Assembly: GCF_009650765.1 (NCBI RefSeq)
Contig: NZ_CP045740.1
Coordinates: forward strand, 4,502,001-4,566,000
Length of the DNA stretch: 64,000 nucleotides
Origin: Streptomyces sp. SUK 48
Lineage (GTDB): Bacteria > Actinomycetota > Actinomycetes > Streptomycetales > Streptomycetaceae
Direction of reading: 5' to 3'
The notes beneath the pieces were generated by a model that made no database searches, was not told the DNA's origin, and saw nothing but the letters and a program-made list of their open reading frames with translations. The position numbers were made by a program, and so were the translations under genes. Positions 26,632 through 38,137 of this stretch are shown here, one piece after another; the first letter of the stretch is position 1, and each line of letters begins with the position of its first letter.

Positions 26632-28752
26632 ATGCGGACGGACGCCGCGTGCCGTGCCTTCGCGGCCCGTGCCGCGGCCGCGGGGGCGACCCGTGAGGGC
26701 CCGCGCCACCGCGACCACGTACTGCCGCTGCCCGAACCGCTCGCCGGTCCGCTCGGCCGGCCCCCGGGCACGCCCGTGACCGTCCGGCTGCCCCGTCCGG
26801 ACGCGGCACCGGCCGTACGCACCTGGGAGGGCGAGGCGGAGATCCTGCGCGCGGTCCACCGGGTGCTGCCGGGGGTGGCGCCGCGGTGTCTGGCCGCCGG
26901 GGACGGCTATGTCATCCACAGCCATGTGGACGGCCGGGCGCCGCTCCCCGGGGACGTCGCCGCGCTGCTCGCCGCCCTCGCCCCGGTGCGCGGCAGCGCG
27001 CTGCCCCCGCTGCCTGCGCACTGGCCGCGCAACCACACCGACTCCCAGGGCTTCCTGCGCACCTTCGCCCACCTCGCCGACCGGCAGATCCGCAGGGCCG
27101 GCTGGCGCAGGTACGGCGGCCTGTTCACCGCGCTCGGCGTCCCCGAGGACGCGCTCGCCCGGTTCGCCGACCGGGTGCCCGCACTGACCCGCCGCCCGTA
27201 CGTCCTGCTCCACGGCGACCTGCGCGGCACGCAACTCGTCGTGTCGGACGACGGGTTGCACTGCACCGGCTGGGAACTGGCAAGCTACGGCGACCCGTTG
27301 TACGACCTCGCCGTCCACCTCGTCCATCTCGTCCGCACGCGCCGCCCGGAGCCCGAGCGGGCGGCGCTCGTGCGCGCCTGGGCCGACGCGGTGGCCCGTA
27401 CCCGGCCCGCCGCCGTCGCCGGGCTCGGCAAGGACCTGCCCCACTACCTCGCCCTCGAACACGCCCAGTCCCTCTACACCGACGTGGTCCGGGCGGTGCG
27501 CGCCCTCGGCCGCTCCTTCGACCCGGAGTCCCTGGAGCGGGCCACCGCCACCGTGGGCGACGCCCTGCGCGCGGCCACCGAACCGCTGCGGCTCGGCCGG
27601 GTGCCCGGGGCCGGCGAGATCGAGCGGGTCCTCTTCCGGCGCGGCGCCGCCCGGCCCGGCCCGCGCCCCCGGGCCATCGCCTGGACACCGGACCGGCGGG
27701 TCCCCGAGCACCCCGGCTTCCCGCACCACGCGGTCGCCGACGCCCTGTTCCTGGAGGGCGCCGCCCCGGCCGAGCGGGTGTTCAAGGGCGCCGCCCACCT
27801 CACCACCGTGCTCCGGGTGCCCGGCACCGGCTTCCCCGTCGTCGTACGCCGCGAGGTGACCGTCGTCCTGCGCCGCGAGCGCAGCTTCCTCAGCGAGCAC
27901 GCCGTCCTCGCCGCCATCGAGCGGTCCGGGGTGCCGGTCGCCGCCCCGCGCGTCCTCGCGCTCGGCACCAGCCACGCCGCCGACCCCGCCCACCGCTACC
28001 GGGACGACCGGTTCACCGTCCACACGTACGAGGGCGCCCGCGACCTCGGCCGCCGCCCCGACCACCCGGTCGACGGGCTGCGCCCGCACGAGGCGGACCA
28101 CCTGGTCGACCAGCTGGCCGCGCTGACCGGCGTCGACCCGGCCGGCATCGACCCGCTCGGCGGCCGCCCCGGCTTCTACGGCTGGCTCAGCGAGCAGCTC
28201 GTCGCGCTGGTCGCGGCGCTGCCGCCGCCCTCCCAGCGGGCGGCCCGCTTCCTCGGCCTGCCGGACGCGCCCCGGCTGCGCGAGATCCTCGCCCGCCACC
28301 AGGTCACCGACCGCGCCCCCGCCCTGCTGCACGGCGACCTCAACCCCTGGAACCTGGTGCGCCGCGACGACGGCCCCGCCCTCACCCTCATCGACTGGGA
28401 GATGGCCCTGGTCGGGGACCCGCTGTACGAACTGGTCCGGCACATGCACCTGACCCCGACCCGGCCGGAGATCCGCGACCGCATGTTCCGCCGCTGGGCG
28501 GCCCGCCTCGACCCGTGCCACACCCATGACTGGCAGCGGGACTGGCGGGTCTACCGCTGGATCGAGCTGGTCCGCTCGGCCTACGTCGACCTCGACCGCC
28601 TGGTCACCGGCTCCAGCCTGGACGCGCCCAACGTACGGCGGGCGGTGGCGTCGTACGGCATGACGCTCGCGGCGGCGACGGCTTCCCTGGGGCTGTCCGG
28701 GCGCCCGTGGGGACTGCCCGGCGCCGGGCTGCCCCGGCCGGGGCTCGGCTGA
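26632..28752 (+). CDS. Tandem aminoglycoside-phosphotransferase-like fusion protein
   Basis: A protein of about 706 residues made of two APH/choline-kinase-like domains. The N-terminal domain has HGDLRGTQ followed by CTGWELASYGDPLYDL, where the catalytic-loop Asn and the Mg-binding Asp are replaced. The C-terminal domain is intact, with HGDLNPWN and LIDWEMALVGDPLYEL. Thus only the second half is likely to be an active kinase. ATG 26632 is preferred because a G-rich SD precedes it; GTG 26557 and GTG 26581 are longer options. Substrate unknown; it may be an antibiotic, a sugar or a lipid. Confidence 0.8.
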   Translation: MRTDAACRAFAARAAAAGATREGPRHRDHVLPLPEPLAGPLGRPPGTPVTVRLPRPDAAPAVRTWEGEAEILRAVHRVLPGVAPRCLAAGDGYVIHSHVDGRAPLPGDVAALLAALAPVRGSALPPLPAHWPRNHTDSQGFLRTFAHLADRQIRRAGWRRYGGLFTALGVPEDALARFADRVPALTRRPYVLLHGDLRGTQLVVSDDGLHCTGWELASYGDPLYDLAVHLVHLVRTRRPEPERAALVRAWADAVARTRPAAVAGLGKDLPHYLALEHAQSLYTDVVRAVRALGRSFDPESLERATATVGDALRAATEPLRLGRVPGAGEIERVLFRRGAARPGPRPRAIAWTPDRRVPEHPGFPHHAVADALFLEGAAPAERVFKGAAHLTTVLRVPGTGFPVVVRREVTVVLRRERSFLSEHAVLAAIERSGVPVAAPRVLALGTSHAADPAHRYRDDRFTVHTYEGARDLGRRPDHPVDGLRPHEADHLVDQLAALTGVDPAGIDPLGGRPGFYGWLSEQLVALVAALPPPSQRAARFLGLPDAPRLREILARHQVTDRAPALLHGDLNPWNLVRRDDGPALTLIDWEMALVGDPLYELVRHMHLTPTRPEIRDRMFRRWAARLDPCHTHDWQRDWRVYRWIELVRSAYVDLDRLVTGSSLDAPNVRRAVASYGMTLAAATASLGLSGRPWGLPGAGLPRPGLG

Positions 28753-28772
28753 GCACTGCGTAGGCTCGCCCC

Positions 28773-29417
28773 ATGGGTGAGTCGCAGCCGCGCGAGCGGG
28801 AGACGGGATCGCGGGAGCCGGAGCCGGGGCTGCGGGAGCGCAAGCGGCGGCGGATGTACCAGGAGGTGTCGGACACCGCGGTCCGGCTGTTCCTGGAGCG
28901 GGGTTTCGACGCGGTGCCGGTGGCGGAGGTGGCCGAGGCCGCCGGGATCTCCAAGCCGACCCTCTTCCGGTACTTCCCGGCCAAGGAGGACCTGGTCCTG
29001 CACCGGATCGCGGACCACGAGGCGGAGTCCGCGCGGGTGGTCGCGGGCGAGCCGGACCCGGTGGACGCGCTGCGCCGGCACTTCCTCGCCGGACTGGAGC
29101 GGCGCGACCCGGTCACCGGGCTCAACGACCACCCCCAGGTGCTCGCCTTCCACACCCTGCTCTACGGCACCCCGTCCCTGGTCGCGCGCGCCTACCGGCA
29201 CCAGGAGCGCGCGGAGGCGGCCCTCGCCGAGGCGCTCGGCGGCGACCTGGACGCGCGGCTCGCGGCCGGGCAGATCATCGCCGTCCAGCGCATCCTCGCC
29301 CTGGACAACTGGCGGCGGATCGCGGCGGGGGAGAAGGTCGCGGACGTCGCGCCGGAGGCGGTGCGGGCGGCGCAGCGGGCGTTCGGGCGGCTGGGGGCGG
29401 TGCTGGCCAGGGGCTGA
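28773..29417 (+). CDS. TetR-family regulator
   Basis: A 214-residue repressor with the helix-turn-helix at residues 35-80 (VAEVAEAAGISKPTLFRYF) after a charged, probably disordered N-terminus of about 25 residues. The ligand domain has no distinctive motif. It starts 20 bases after the APH fusion gene and ends 68 bases before the HelD-like gene, either of which could be a target. Confidence 0.88.
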   Translation: MGESQPRERETGSREPEPGLRERKRRRMYQEVSDTAVRLFLERGFDAVPVAEVAEAAGISKPTLFRYFPAKEDLVLHRIADHEAESARVVAGEPDPVDALRRHFLAGLERRDPVTGLNDHPQVLAFHTLLYGTPSLVARAYRHQERAEAALAEALGGDLDARLAAGQIIAVQRILALDNWRRIAAGEKVADVAPEAVRAAQRAFGRLGAVLARG

Positions 29418-29485
29418 GCGGGGACCCTTTATGAGAGTGGGTTAAAAATTTAACTCGGTAACGAATTTGTCGTACGCTGGGCGGC

Positions 29486-31531
29486 ATGACGTCACACCCC
29501 GCCCTCACCGACGCCCTGCGCGCCGAGCGCGCCCACCACGACGACTGCCGCGCCGCCCTCGCCGCGATGGTCGAGGGCGCCGCGGAACAGGTCGTCATCG
29601 GCGAGGACGTCTCCGCCTCCGGCGCGGATGCCGAGGTGCTCGGTCACCAGCTGCGCAGCCAGGCCAAGGCGCTGCGCGAACTCCCGCCGGGGCCGCTGTT
29701 CTTCGGCCGCCTGGACTTCGCCCGCGACCACCCCGAGCACGGCGGGCTCCCCTACCACCTCGGCCGGCTGCGCCTCACCGAGAGCCCCGCCGCCCCGCCC
29801 CTGGTGGTCGACTGGCGGGCCCCCGTCTCCCGCGCCTTCTACCAGGCGAGCGCCCGCGACCCCCAGGGCGTGGCGGTACGGCGGCGGTTCGGCTGGGCGC
29901 CCGGCAGCACCGGGGAGACGGCGGACCTCACCGGCTTCGAGGACGAGCGCCTGGACGGCGGAGGCGGTGAGGGGGACGGGACGCTCAGGCCGGACGGCAT
30001 CGTCGCCCGCGAGCTGGAGCGCCCCCGGGTCGGCCCGATGCGGGACATCGCCGCCACCATCCAGCCCGAGCAGGACGATCTGGTGCGCGCCACCCTCGCC
30101 GACTCGGTGTGCGTGCAGGGCGCCCCCGGCACCGGCAAGACCGCCGTCGGACTGCACCGCGCCGCCTATCTGCTCTACACCCACCCCAAGCGGCTCCAGC
30201 GCGCCGGACTGCTGATCCTCGGCCCCAACCGCACCTTCCTCGCCTACATCTCCGAGGTGCTGCCCGCGCTCGGCGAGGGCGGTGTGCGCCAGTCCACCCT
30301 CCTGGACGAGATCGCCCGCCACCCGGTCACCGGCACCGACCCCCTGCCCGCCGCCGCCCTCAAGCACGACCCCCGCATGGCCGAGGTGCTGCGCCGGGCG
30401 CTGTACGCGCACGTGACCACGGACGGCGTGCGCGACCTCGCCGTGCCCGACGGCTCCTACCGCTGGCGGGTGCGCGCCGCCGAACTCGCCGCGATCGTCG
30501 AGGAGGTGCGCGCGCAGGAGCCGCCGTACGCCGTCGGCCGCGAGCGGGTGCGCACCCGGGTGGTACGACGGCTGCGCGATCTCGCCGAACGGCGCTCCGG
30601 GGTGCTGCCGGCCGCCTGGGTACGGCGCATGGAGCACGCCCGGCCGCTCACCGCGCAGCTCGACCTGGTGTGGCCGAAGGTCCGCCCGGAGGAGGTGCTG
30701 GCCCGACTCCTCACGGAACAGGCGGAGTTGGCCCGCGCGGCGGACGGGGTTCTGGAGCCCGGCGAGCAGCAGGAACTGCGGTGGGCGCGCCCGCCGCGCT
30801 CGTACAAGTCCGCCCGCTGGTCGGCCGCCGACCTCGTCCTCCTGGACGAGCTGTCCGGGCTGATCGAACACCCCGCGGGCTACGGGCACATCGTGGTGGA
30901 CGAGGCACAGGACCTCTCGCCGATGGAGTGCCGGGCCATCGCCCGCCGGGCCGTCTTCGGCTCGCTGACCGTTCTCGGCGACCTCGCCCAGGGCACCGCG
31001 CCGTGGGCCGCCCGCGACTGGTCCGCGCAGCTGCGCCACCTCGGCCGGCCGGACGCGGCGGTGGTCTCGCTGACCACCGGGTTCCGGGTGCCGGCGGCGG
31101 TCGTCGCCCTGGCCAACCGGCTGCTGGCCCGCCTGGCGGTGGCGGTGCCGCCCGCCCGGTCCCTGCGCACGGACGGGGAGCTGACCCTGCGCCCGGCCGA
31201 GGACGTCCTCGCCGCCACGGTCGCCGCCGCCCGCCGCGCCCTCGCCCGGGAGGGCTCGGTCGGGGTGATCGCGGCCGACGCCGACGTGCCCGCCCTGGCG
31301 CGGGCCCTCGCCGGCGCGGGCCTCCAACCGGCCGCGCCCGACGCCCTCGGCGCCCGGCTGGCCCTCGTCCCCGCGAGCGTGGCCAAGGGCCTGGAGTACG
31401 ACCACGTCATCGCGGTGGAACCGGCCGCCGTGACCGAGGCGGAGGAGCGGGGCGCGCACCGGCTGTACGTGGTGCTGACCCGGGCGGTGTCCCGCCTGGA
31501 CGTGGTGCACGGGCGGCCGCTGCCGTTCTGA
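29486..31531 (+). CDS. HelD-like RNA polymerase-recycling ATPase
   Basis: A 681-residue UvrD-like superfamily 1 protein. Walker A GAPGTGKTA is near residue 211 and Walker B VDEAQDLSP near residue 470; the C-terminal motif YVVLTRAVSRLDVVHG closes the helicase core. The N-terminal arm (residues 1-90) and early WRAPVSRAFY motif match HelD-type proteins, which pry nucleic acid from RNA polymerase and, in some actinomycetes (HelR), also displace rifamycins. No rifamycin-associated palindrome is seen upstream. TACGCT at 29473-29478 lies seven bases before the ATG, so the mRNA may be leaderless. Confidence 0.88.
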   Translation: MTSHPALTDALRAERAHHDDCRAALAAMVEGAAEQVVIGEDVSASGADAEVLGHQLRSQAKALRELPPGPLFFGRLDFARDHPEHGGLPYHLGRLRLTESPAAPPLVVDWRAPVSRAFYQASARDPQGVAVRRRFGWAPGSTGETADLTGFEDERLDGGGGEGDGTLRPDGIVARELERPRVGPMRDIAATIQPEQDDLVRATLADSVCVQGAPGTGKTAVGLHRAAYLLYTHPKRLQRAGLLILGPNRTFLAYISEVLPALGEGGVRQSTLLDEIARHPVTGTDPLPAAALKHDPRMAEVLRRALYAHVTTDGVRDLAVPDGSYRWRVRAAELAAIVEEVRAQEPPYAVGRERVRTRVVRRLRDLAERRSGVLPAAWVRRMEHARPLTAQLDLVWPKVRPEEVLARLLTEQAELARAADGVLEPGEQQELRWARPPRSYKSARWSAADLVLLDELSGLIEHPAGYGHIVVDEAQDLSPMECRAIARRAVFGSLTVLGDLAQGTAPWAARDWSAQLRHLGRPDAAVVSLTTGFRVPAAVVALANRLLARLAVAVPPARSLRTDGELTLRPAEDVLAATVAAARRALAREGSVGVIAADADVPALARALAGAGLQPAAPDALGARLALVPASVAKGLEYDHVIAVEPAAVTEAEERGAHRLYVVLTRAVSRLDVVHGRPLPF

Positions 31532-31556
31532 GCGGGCGCTGGGTAGCGTGCCGTAC

Positions 31557-32201
31557 ATGACCGAACTCAACGCTGAAGCAGCGGACTTCGCGGCCTTCCG
31601 GGACATACCCACCACCACCCTCGCCGATCTGCTCGGCGTGGAGCAGGTCATGGACCTCGGGATACGGCCGCTGTGGGGGCCGGTGCCCCGCCTCGCCGGA
31701 CCGGCGTTCACCGTGAGCTGCCCGCCCGGCGACAACCTCATGCTGCACGCGGCCGTCCACCGCGCCGCCCCCGGCTCGGTGATCGTGGTCGAGTCCGGCG
31801 ATCTGCGCTACGCCCTGGCCGGCGGCAACGTGTGCGCGGTGGCGCAGCGGCGCGGCATCGCCGGGTTCGTCGCCGACGGGGTGATCCGCGATCTCGCCGA
31901 GGTGCGCGACCTGGGCTTCCCCGTCTTCGCCCGGGGGATCGTGCCCATCCCGGGCGTCAAGGAGGTCACGACCCCCTTCGGCAGGCCGGTGCACTGCGCA
32001 GGCGTCCTGGTCGGAGCCGGGGACGTGGTGGTGGCCGACGAGGACGGCGTGGTCGCCGTACCGGCCGCCCGCGCCGGCGACCTCCTCACCGCCGCCCGCG
32101 CCAGGCTCGCCCAGGAGGCGGCACAGACGCTGGACGACTGGGAGCGGGCGCACCGGACCCGGATCGAGGAGATCCTGAGGGCCCGGGGGTTCGAGGGGTG
32201 A
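31557..32201 (+). CDS. RraA-family protein (HMG aldolase-like)
   Basis: A 214-residue protein of the RraA/4-hydroxy-4-methyl-2-oxoglutarate aldolase family. Conserved features include GNVCAVAQRRGIAGFVADG and the VIRD Arg-Asp that bind substrate and metal, and VVVADEDGVVAVP near residue 160. Members are either aldolases or inhibitors of RNase E. The gene stands after HelD with no pathway neighbours, so which role applies is open. Confidence 0.88.
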   Translation: MTELNAEAADFAAFRDIPTTTLADLLGVEQVMDLGIRPLWGPVPRLAGPAFTVSCPPGDNLMLHAAVHRAAPGSVIVVESGDLRYALAGGNVCAVAQRRGIAGFVADGVIRDLAEVRDLGFPVFARGIVPIPGVKEVTTPFGRPVHCAGVLVGAGDVVVADEDGVVAVPAARAGDLLTAARARLAQEAAQTLDDWERAHRTRIEEILRARGFEG

Positions 32202-32305
32202 GGTGAGGGGCCGCGCGGCTCGGGGGAGGGGCCTGCCCGCCTCCCGGCCGGGACTCTCGGGCCGGGGCTGTCCTTCCGCCGCCCCGGGGCCGCTCCTGGA
32301 CGGTG

Positions 32306-32782
32306 ATGCCGCTCTTCCCCGACGTCGACGGCCCGCTCATCCCGTTCGGGGCGGCGGACCGCCCGTACCCGGTCCACGACGGCCCGCCCGTGCCCGCCGC
32401 CGGACACCCCCTGCTCACCCGCGTCGACCCGGCGCTCGGCCACCGCCTCGCCGACCTGGGCTGCGCGCTGGTGCGGGCCACCACCTGGATGGACGAGGCC
32501 AACACCGTGCTCGCGCCCTGGCCGGGCCTGCCCGCGCTGCCCGTCGTGCGCCGGCCGGACGAGGACGAGCCGCCCGGCCCTCCGCACTGGAAAGACCCGC
32601 CCGCCGGTCGCCTGGGCGGCGGGCCGGTCCTTCCTCTGGGTGGACGACGAGATCACCGAGGCCGACCGCGCCTGGACCGCCGCGCATCACCCCGGCCCGG
32701 CGCTCCCGCACCGGGTGGACCACCGGTACGGCCTGACGGAGAACGACTTCCGGGCCCTCGGGGAGTGGCGGCGGCGGGCTGA
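32306..32782 (+). pseudogene. HAD-like hydrolase gene with frameshift
   Basis: The first part reads PLFPDVDGPLIPFG (motif I) and later TTWMDEANTVLAPWPGLPALP up to PHWK. The sense then shifts by +1 at the AAA run 32591-32593 into RPPVAWAAGRSFLWVDDEI and TEADRAWTAAHHPGPALPHR, which supply the acidic motif IV. Removing one A joins the two. The shifted frame has no stop before it enters the oppositely oriented uvrA-like gene, so the 3' end may carry a second change; the stop at 32782 belongs to the first frame. Start ATG 32306 or GTG 32303. Confidence 0.65.
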
Positions 32783-32785
32783 GCC

Positions 32786-35155
<2,370 letters not shown>

Positions 35156-35271
35156 GCGGGCCACGGTAGCCGGGGGCGCGGAAGAACCGCTTCTCCGATT
35201 CTGACCGGTTCCGGTGCGTGCCGTCCCGGTCCCGGTGTGTTCCCTCCGCGCCGCCTCTAGGCTGCGCGCCC

Positions 35272-36516
35272 GTGACGCTGTCTTCGAGCAGACCCCGCCC
35301 GGACGAAACCGTCCTCCCGCTGTGGCGGGACACCCGCTTCACCCTCCTCTTCTGCGCCCGGGTCGTCTCCGTGCTGGGCAACGGGTTCGCCCGGGTGGCC
35401 CTCGCCTTCGCGGTCCTCGCGCTGCCCGGCGCGAGCCCCGGCCGGCTGTCGCTGGTGCTGGCCTGCCAGGCGCTGCCGCAGCTGCTGTTCGTGCTGGTGG
35501 GCGGGGTGATCGCGGACCGGATGTCCCGCTCGGCGCTGATGGCCCTGGCGGATGTGCTCGGGGCGGGGGCGTACGGCGCGCTGGCCGCGATGGTGCTGAC
35601 GGGCGTGGCCCCGCTGCCCGCGCTGTGCGTCCTCGCCGTCCTGGCCGGCACGGCGACCGCCCTGTTCGCGCCCGCCTCCGAGGGCCTCGTCCCGCTCCTC
35701 GTCCCCAAGGACCGCCTCCAGCGCGCCAACGGCCTGCTGCGGATGGGCACCAACACCTCCCTGCTGCTGGGCCTGTCCCTGTCCGGGGTGACGGTCGCGG
35801 CGGTGGGCGCGGGTTGGGCGCTCGCGCTGAACGCCGTCTCCTTCGTGGTCAGCGCGGCCCTGACGGCCCGGCTGCGGATGCCCCGGCGCCCGCGCGGCAC
35901 CTCCTCGGGCTGGACCGAACTGAAGGAGGGCTGGCGGGAGTTCGCCTCCCGGCAGTGGCTGTGGGTGGTGGTCGCGCAGTACGCCCTCGTGGTCGCCGCG
36001 CTCAACGCCAACGCGGGGGTCCTCGGGCCCCTGACGGCCACGCGGCACCTGGGCGGCGCGCGGGCGTGGTCGGTCATCGTGGCCGCGCAGGCGATCGGCA
36101 CCGTCGCGGGCGCGGGCCTGGCCGCCCGGGTACGGGTCTCCCGCCCCCTTCTCGTGGCCGTCCTGTGCACCTTCCCCGCCGCCGTCCCGATCGCCCTGCT
36201 CGCGCTGGCGGCCCCGCTCTGGGCGATCGTCCTCGCGATGTTCGCCTCGGGCCTCGCGAGCGACGTCTTCGGCGTCCTGTGGGCCACGACCATCCACCGC
36301 GAGATCCCCGAGCACGCCCTGTCCCGGGTCAGCTCCTACGACTGGTTCGGCTCCCTCTCCTGCGCCCCGCTCGGCCTCCTGGCGGCGGGCCCCGCGGCGA
36401 CGGCGGTGGGCCCGGGGCGGGCGCTGGCGGGCTGCGCGGCGCTGGTCACCCTGGCGACGGCGGCGGCGCTGCTCTCCCCGCAGGTGCGGAACATGCGCAG
36501 CCCGCAGGGGAGTTGA
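35272..36516 (+). CDS. MFS transporter
   Basis: A 414-residue major-facilitator protein with about 12 hydrophobic segments and the loop motif GVIADRMSRSALM between helices 2 and 3, typical of drug exporters of the DHA3 (MefA-like) group. GTG 35272 is chosen because TAGGCT lies eight bases upstream and the preceding frame is not conserved in character. It is divergent from the class II uvrA gene; together they could form a resistance pair, which is inference. Confidence 0.87.
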   Translation: MTLSSSRPRPDETVLPLWRDTRFTLLFCARVVSVLGNGFARVALAFAVLALPGASPGRLSLVLACQALPQLLFVLVGGVIADRMSRSALMALADVLGAGAYGALAAMVLTGVAPLPALCVLAVLAGTATALFAPASEGLVPLLVPKDRLQRANGLLRMGTNTSLLLGLSLSGVTVAAVGAGWALALNAVSFVVSAALTARLRMPRRPRGTSSGWTELKEGWREFASRQWLWVVVAQYALVVAALNANAGVLGPLTATRHLGGARAWSVIVAAQAIGTVAGAGLAARVRVSRPLLVAVLCTFPAAVPIALLALAAPLWAIVLAMFASGLASDVFGVLWATTIHREIPEHALSRVSSYDWFGSLSCAPLGLLAAGPAATAVGPGRALAGCAALVTLATAAALLSPQVRNMRSPQGS

Positions 36517-36522
36517 CGCGCC

Positions 36523-37125
36523 TCAGGGCTTGGGCTCCCGGACCGTGTTGTGCCGCTGGTAGTAGCGGGCGACGCGGGCCCGGTTGCCGCAGCGGGCGGG
36601 GGAGCACCAGCGGCGGCGGGGGTGCGCCGGCAGGAAGACCATCACACAGCCGTCCGCCTCGCACTCCTTGAGCCGGCCGATCGCCGGGTCGGTGAGCAGG
36701 TCGGCCGCGGCCTCGGCCAGCGCCGCGGCCAACCGGACGCCGAGCGGGCCGGTGCGGCGGGGCCCGGCCGTGACGGACGTCCCGTCCCAGCGGAGCTCCC
36801 GCACGGCCGGCGCGGCCCGCTGGGCCTCGGTGAGCCCGCGCAGCGCGGCCGCGGGAGGCGCGGCCCCGTCCAGCAGCGCTTGTACGACGGCCTCGGTGTG
36901 CCCGCGTACGGCGTGCACGGGACCCAGGTCATCCGGCCCCGGCTCCTCGCCCGCGCCTCCCTCCGCCGTGTGGCCCTCGCCCAGCCGGTCCGCCTCCAGC
37001 GCCAGCCACCGGGACAGCTGCCGGGGCGTGCCGAGCAGGTCCACCCGGCCGTCGCCGCTCAGCGGACGGGTGTTGACCAGATCAAGGGCGAGGGCCTCGC
37101 CGGTCAGCGGTTCGCTCTCAGACAT
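36523..37125 (-). CDS. CGNR zinc-finger / ABATE-domain regulator
   Basis: A 200-residue protein with an N-terminal ABATE domain (ALALDLVNTRPLSGDGRVDL) and a C-terminal CGNR zinc finger, C-x4-C...WCSPARCGNRARVARYYQR. CGNR proteins are DNA-binding regulators. ATG 37125 gives the canonical N-terminus. It is divergent from the dehalogenase-like hydrolase at 37219, with inverted repeats between them (GCTAATG...CATTAGC and AACCCCGCCG...CGGTGGGGTT), so it probably represses that gene. Confidence 0.88.
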   Translation of the reverse strand: MSESEPLTGEALALDLVNTRPLSGDGRVDLLGTPRQLSRWLALEADRLGEGHTAEGGAGEEPGPDDLGPVHAVRGHTEAVVQALLDGAAPPAAALRGLTEAQRAAPAVRELRWDGTSVTAGPRRTGPLGVRLAAALAEAAADLLTDPAIGRLKECEADGCVMVFLPAHPRRRWCSPARCGNRARVARYYQRHNTVREPKP

Positions 37126-37218
37126 GCGGCTAATGCTAACCCCGCCGATTGACACATTAGCCCGGTGGGGTTTCACTGGATGTACCTAATGCATCTCTTT
37201 CGGAAAGAGGCATGTGAA

Positions 37219-38109
37219 ATGACGGTCGCAAGCACGCTCTCCCTCCCGGCCCGGACCGCCCACCGTTTCGTCGAGGTCGACGGGGTGGACGTCTTCTACC
37301 GGGAGTCCCTGCCCGAGCGCCCCGACGCCCCGGTGCTGCTGCTCCTGCACGGCTTCCCGTCCGCCTCGCACCAGTTCCGCCGGCTGATCGACACCCTCGG
37401 CCGTGACCACCGGCTGATCGCCCCGGACTACCCGGGCTCCGGGTACACCGTGGCCCCGGAGGGGTTCACCTACTCCTTCGACCGGCTCGCCGACATCGTC
37501 GAGGGCTTCACCGAGCGCCTGGGGCTCCGGCGCTTCGCGATGTACCTCTTCGACTTCGGCGCCCCGGTCGGCTTCCGCCTGGCGCTCCGGCATCCGGAGC
37601 GGATCGCGGGGCTGGTCGTGCAGAACGGCAACGCGTACGAGGAGGGCCTGTCGGGCGCGGCCCGCGCGTTCACCGCCCTCACCCCCGACACCCCGGGCGC
37701 CGAGCAGGCCGTACTCGATCTGCTCGCCCCCGGTTCCGTCCGCGCCCAGTACGAGGGCGGCACCGCCGACCCCGAGCTGATCGCCCCCGAGGGCTGGCTG
37801 CTCGACCAGCACTTCCTCGACCTGCCGGGCCACCGCGAGGCACAGCGCGCGCTGTTCTACGACTACAAGAACAACGTCGCCGCCTATCCCGCGTGGCAGG
37901 CGTGGCTGCGCGAGCACCGGCCCCCGACCCTGATCACCTGGGGCACCGGCGACCCCTTCTTCACCGTCCCCGGCGCCCGCGCCTACCTGCGCGACCTGCC
38001 CGCCGCCGAACTCCATCTGTTCGACACGGGCCACTTCGCCCTGGAGGACCACCTGCCCCGGATCGCCCCCCTGATCGCCGGCTTCCTGTCCGGGGTGCCC
38101 GCCGCATGA
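37219..38109 (+). CDS. Alpha/beta hydrolase (haloalkane dehalogenase / epoxide hydrolase type)
   Basis: A 296-residue hydrolase with HGFPSASHQF for the oxyanion hole, the nucleophile elbow YLFDFGAPVGF carrying Asp instead of Ser, the acid in WGTGDPFF and His in DTGHFALEDH. The Asp nucleophile points to dehalogenase or epoxide hydrolase chemistry. ATG 37219 has AAAGAGG upstream. TTGACA at 37149-37154 could be the -35 element, lying within the region probably bound by the divergent CGNR regulator. Confidence 0.87.
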   Translation: MTVASTLSLPARTAHRFVEVDGVDVFYRESLPERPDAPVLLLLHGFPSASHQFRRLIDTLGRDHRLIAPDYPGSGYTVAPEGFTYSFDRLADIVEGFTERLGLRRFAMYLFDFGAPVGFRLALRHPERIAGLVVQNGNAYEEGLSGAARAFTALTPDTPGAEQAVLDLLAPGSVRAQYEGGTADPELIAPEGWLLDQHFLDLPGHREAQRALFYDYKNNVAAYPAWQAWLREHRPPTLITWGTGDPFFTVPGARAYLRDLPAAELHLFDTGHFALEDHLPRIAPLIAGFLSGVPAA

Positions 38110-38137
38110 ACCCGGGACGGACCGGTGCGGCGCGCGG

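Noticed and set aside
29400..29485. Rifamycin-associated element in front of the HelD-like gene
   Set aside because: The known GC-rich palindrome is absent; the only palindrome here is AT-rich, so control by rifamycin through that element is not supported.
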